Source: Micavibrio_B sp964633355
Lineage (GTDB): Bacteria; Pseudomonadota; Alphaproteobacteria; Micavibrionales; Micavibrionaceae
DNA length: 23,093 nucleotides
NCBI GenBank assembly: GCA_964633355.1
Contig: CAZWGO010000029.1
Location: forward strand, 1-23,093
Direction: 5' to 3'
Part shown: in pieces, positions 22,766 to 23,093 of the stretch
How positions within the stretch are numbered: the stretch's first letter is position 1
How the letters are laid out: each line of letters begins with the position of its first letter
Program-made: the position numbers and the translations under genes
Notes under the pieces: generated by a model
Told to the model about the DNA's origin: nothing
The model's database searches: none
Seen by the model: the letters and a program-made list of their open reading frames with translations, nothing else

Positions 22766-23093
22766 GTGTCTAATTATATTAAAATAGGCTTGGAAAATCT
22801 AAGCATTGAAATTGAAGATGAAAATAATTTTTTTGAAAAACCTGCCGATTGGGATGGTAAAAACACTTACAATCCGCAGGAAAGACCGCAAGATTGGGAT
22901 GGCAGAAATAAACCACACCCTTATTCGCAAAATCATACCGTAATGGCACCTTACACACCTGAATTGCCGCAAGACTGGGATGGTAGAAACACCTACGATC
23001 CACAGGAAAGACCACAAGATTGGGACGGTAAAAACAAGCCGGAAGCTTCTGTCGATCCGGTCCAGCCTGTAACGCCGCCTTACACACCTGAAT
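22766..23093 (+). CDS. DWDG repeat protein, partial at right edge
   Basis: From the GTG at 22766, with AGAGGT 5 bases upstream, a frame stays open to the window end (109 residues plus one base). After a ~25-residue acidic N-terminus (SNYIKIGLENLSIEIEDENN) it consists of a 42-residue repeat. Unit 1 (22841-22966) and unit 2 (22967-23092) each carry two DWDG[KR]N motifs 15 residues apart, the spacer T/Y-rich with PQERP, and end in PYTPE. The final base matches the start of a third unit. The overlapping ATG at 22764 hits a stop after seven codons, so the start is GTG. It has no signal peptide. It lies 164 bases after the secreted protease on the same strand. No family recognised. Confidence 0.75.
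   Translation, partial: MSNYIKIGLENLSIEIEDENNFFEKPADWDGKNTYNPQERPQDWDGRNKPHPYSQNHTVMAPYTPELPQDWDGRNTYDPQERPQDWDGKNKPEASVDPVQPVTPPYTPE
22841..23092 (+). repeat. Two tandem 126-bp coding repeats
   Basis: DWDG codons begin at 22847, 22892, 22973 and 23018, giving spacings of 45, 81 and 45 bases, hence a 126-base period. The first ~60 bases of each unit are most alike; the later part (HPYSQNHTVMAPYTPE versus EASVDPVQPVTPPYTPE) has diverged apart from PYTPE. Confidence 0.88.

Noticed and set aside
22779..23087. 102-residue minus-strand frame at the right edge
   Set aside because: The antisense of the DWDG repeat frame; its own repeats are a mirror of that gene.
22841..23092. Tandem repeats as a CRISPR array
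   Set aside because: The 126-base units are continuous coding sequence without uniform short repeats and unique spacers.

Overview
This window looks like chromosomal DNA of an alphaproteobacterium with middling G+C. The evidence is the ffs-dnaX-ybaB order, the mscS / chorismate mutase / htpX / rsmB cluster, a dispersed GC-rich inverted repeat with GAAA/TTTC centres, and the sequences of TypA, RimO and DnaX. The lineage is inferred from protein character alone and I cannot narrow it further. I see no tRNA, rRNA, insertion sequence or CRISPR array.

Layout. 1-3501 (minus): mechanosensitive channel, chorismate mutase, HtpX protease and RsmB (cut by the left edge), closely packed. 3502-3812: AT-rich divergent spacer. 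3813-5642 (plus): typA with a strong terminator. 5730-6373: a good sigma70 promoter, a terminator-like hairpin just after it, a small conserved-looking basic protein gene and a possible 52-residue ORF. 6380-8154 (minus): a truncated PAS protein and rimO. 8509-10961 (plus): three overlapping GNAT acetyltransferase genes and a decayed MFS transporter. 10958-12434: two unrecognised genes, one carrying an HEAAH motif. 12435-15963 (minus): ffs (4.5S RNA), dnaX, ybaB, an 8-bp tandem repeat, an AT-rich fosX-type gene and xthA. 15963-20104 (minus): RND efflux pump and its adaptor. 20370-22601 (plus): a secreted kexin/subtilisin-type protease with P domain, RTX repeats and a type I secretion C-terminus. 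22766 to the right edge: a protein built from 42-residue DWDG-containing repeats, cut off by the window.

How the genes fit together. Much of the window is housekeeping: rRNA and ribosomal protein modification (RsmB, RimO), a translational GTPase (TypA), the SRP RNA, the replication clamp loader (DnaX) and DNA repair (XthA). Between these lie accessory pieces: the acetyltransferase/MFS block with clear decay, the FosX-type gene where recR often sits after dnaX-ybaB, the efflux pump, and the secreted protease plus repeat protein at the right end. The least explained parts are the DWDG repeat protein, the 381-residue HEAAH protein and the promoter-hairpin arrangement before the 5822 gene. No complete new system can be demonstrated from this window alone.
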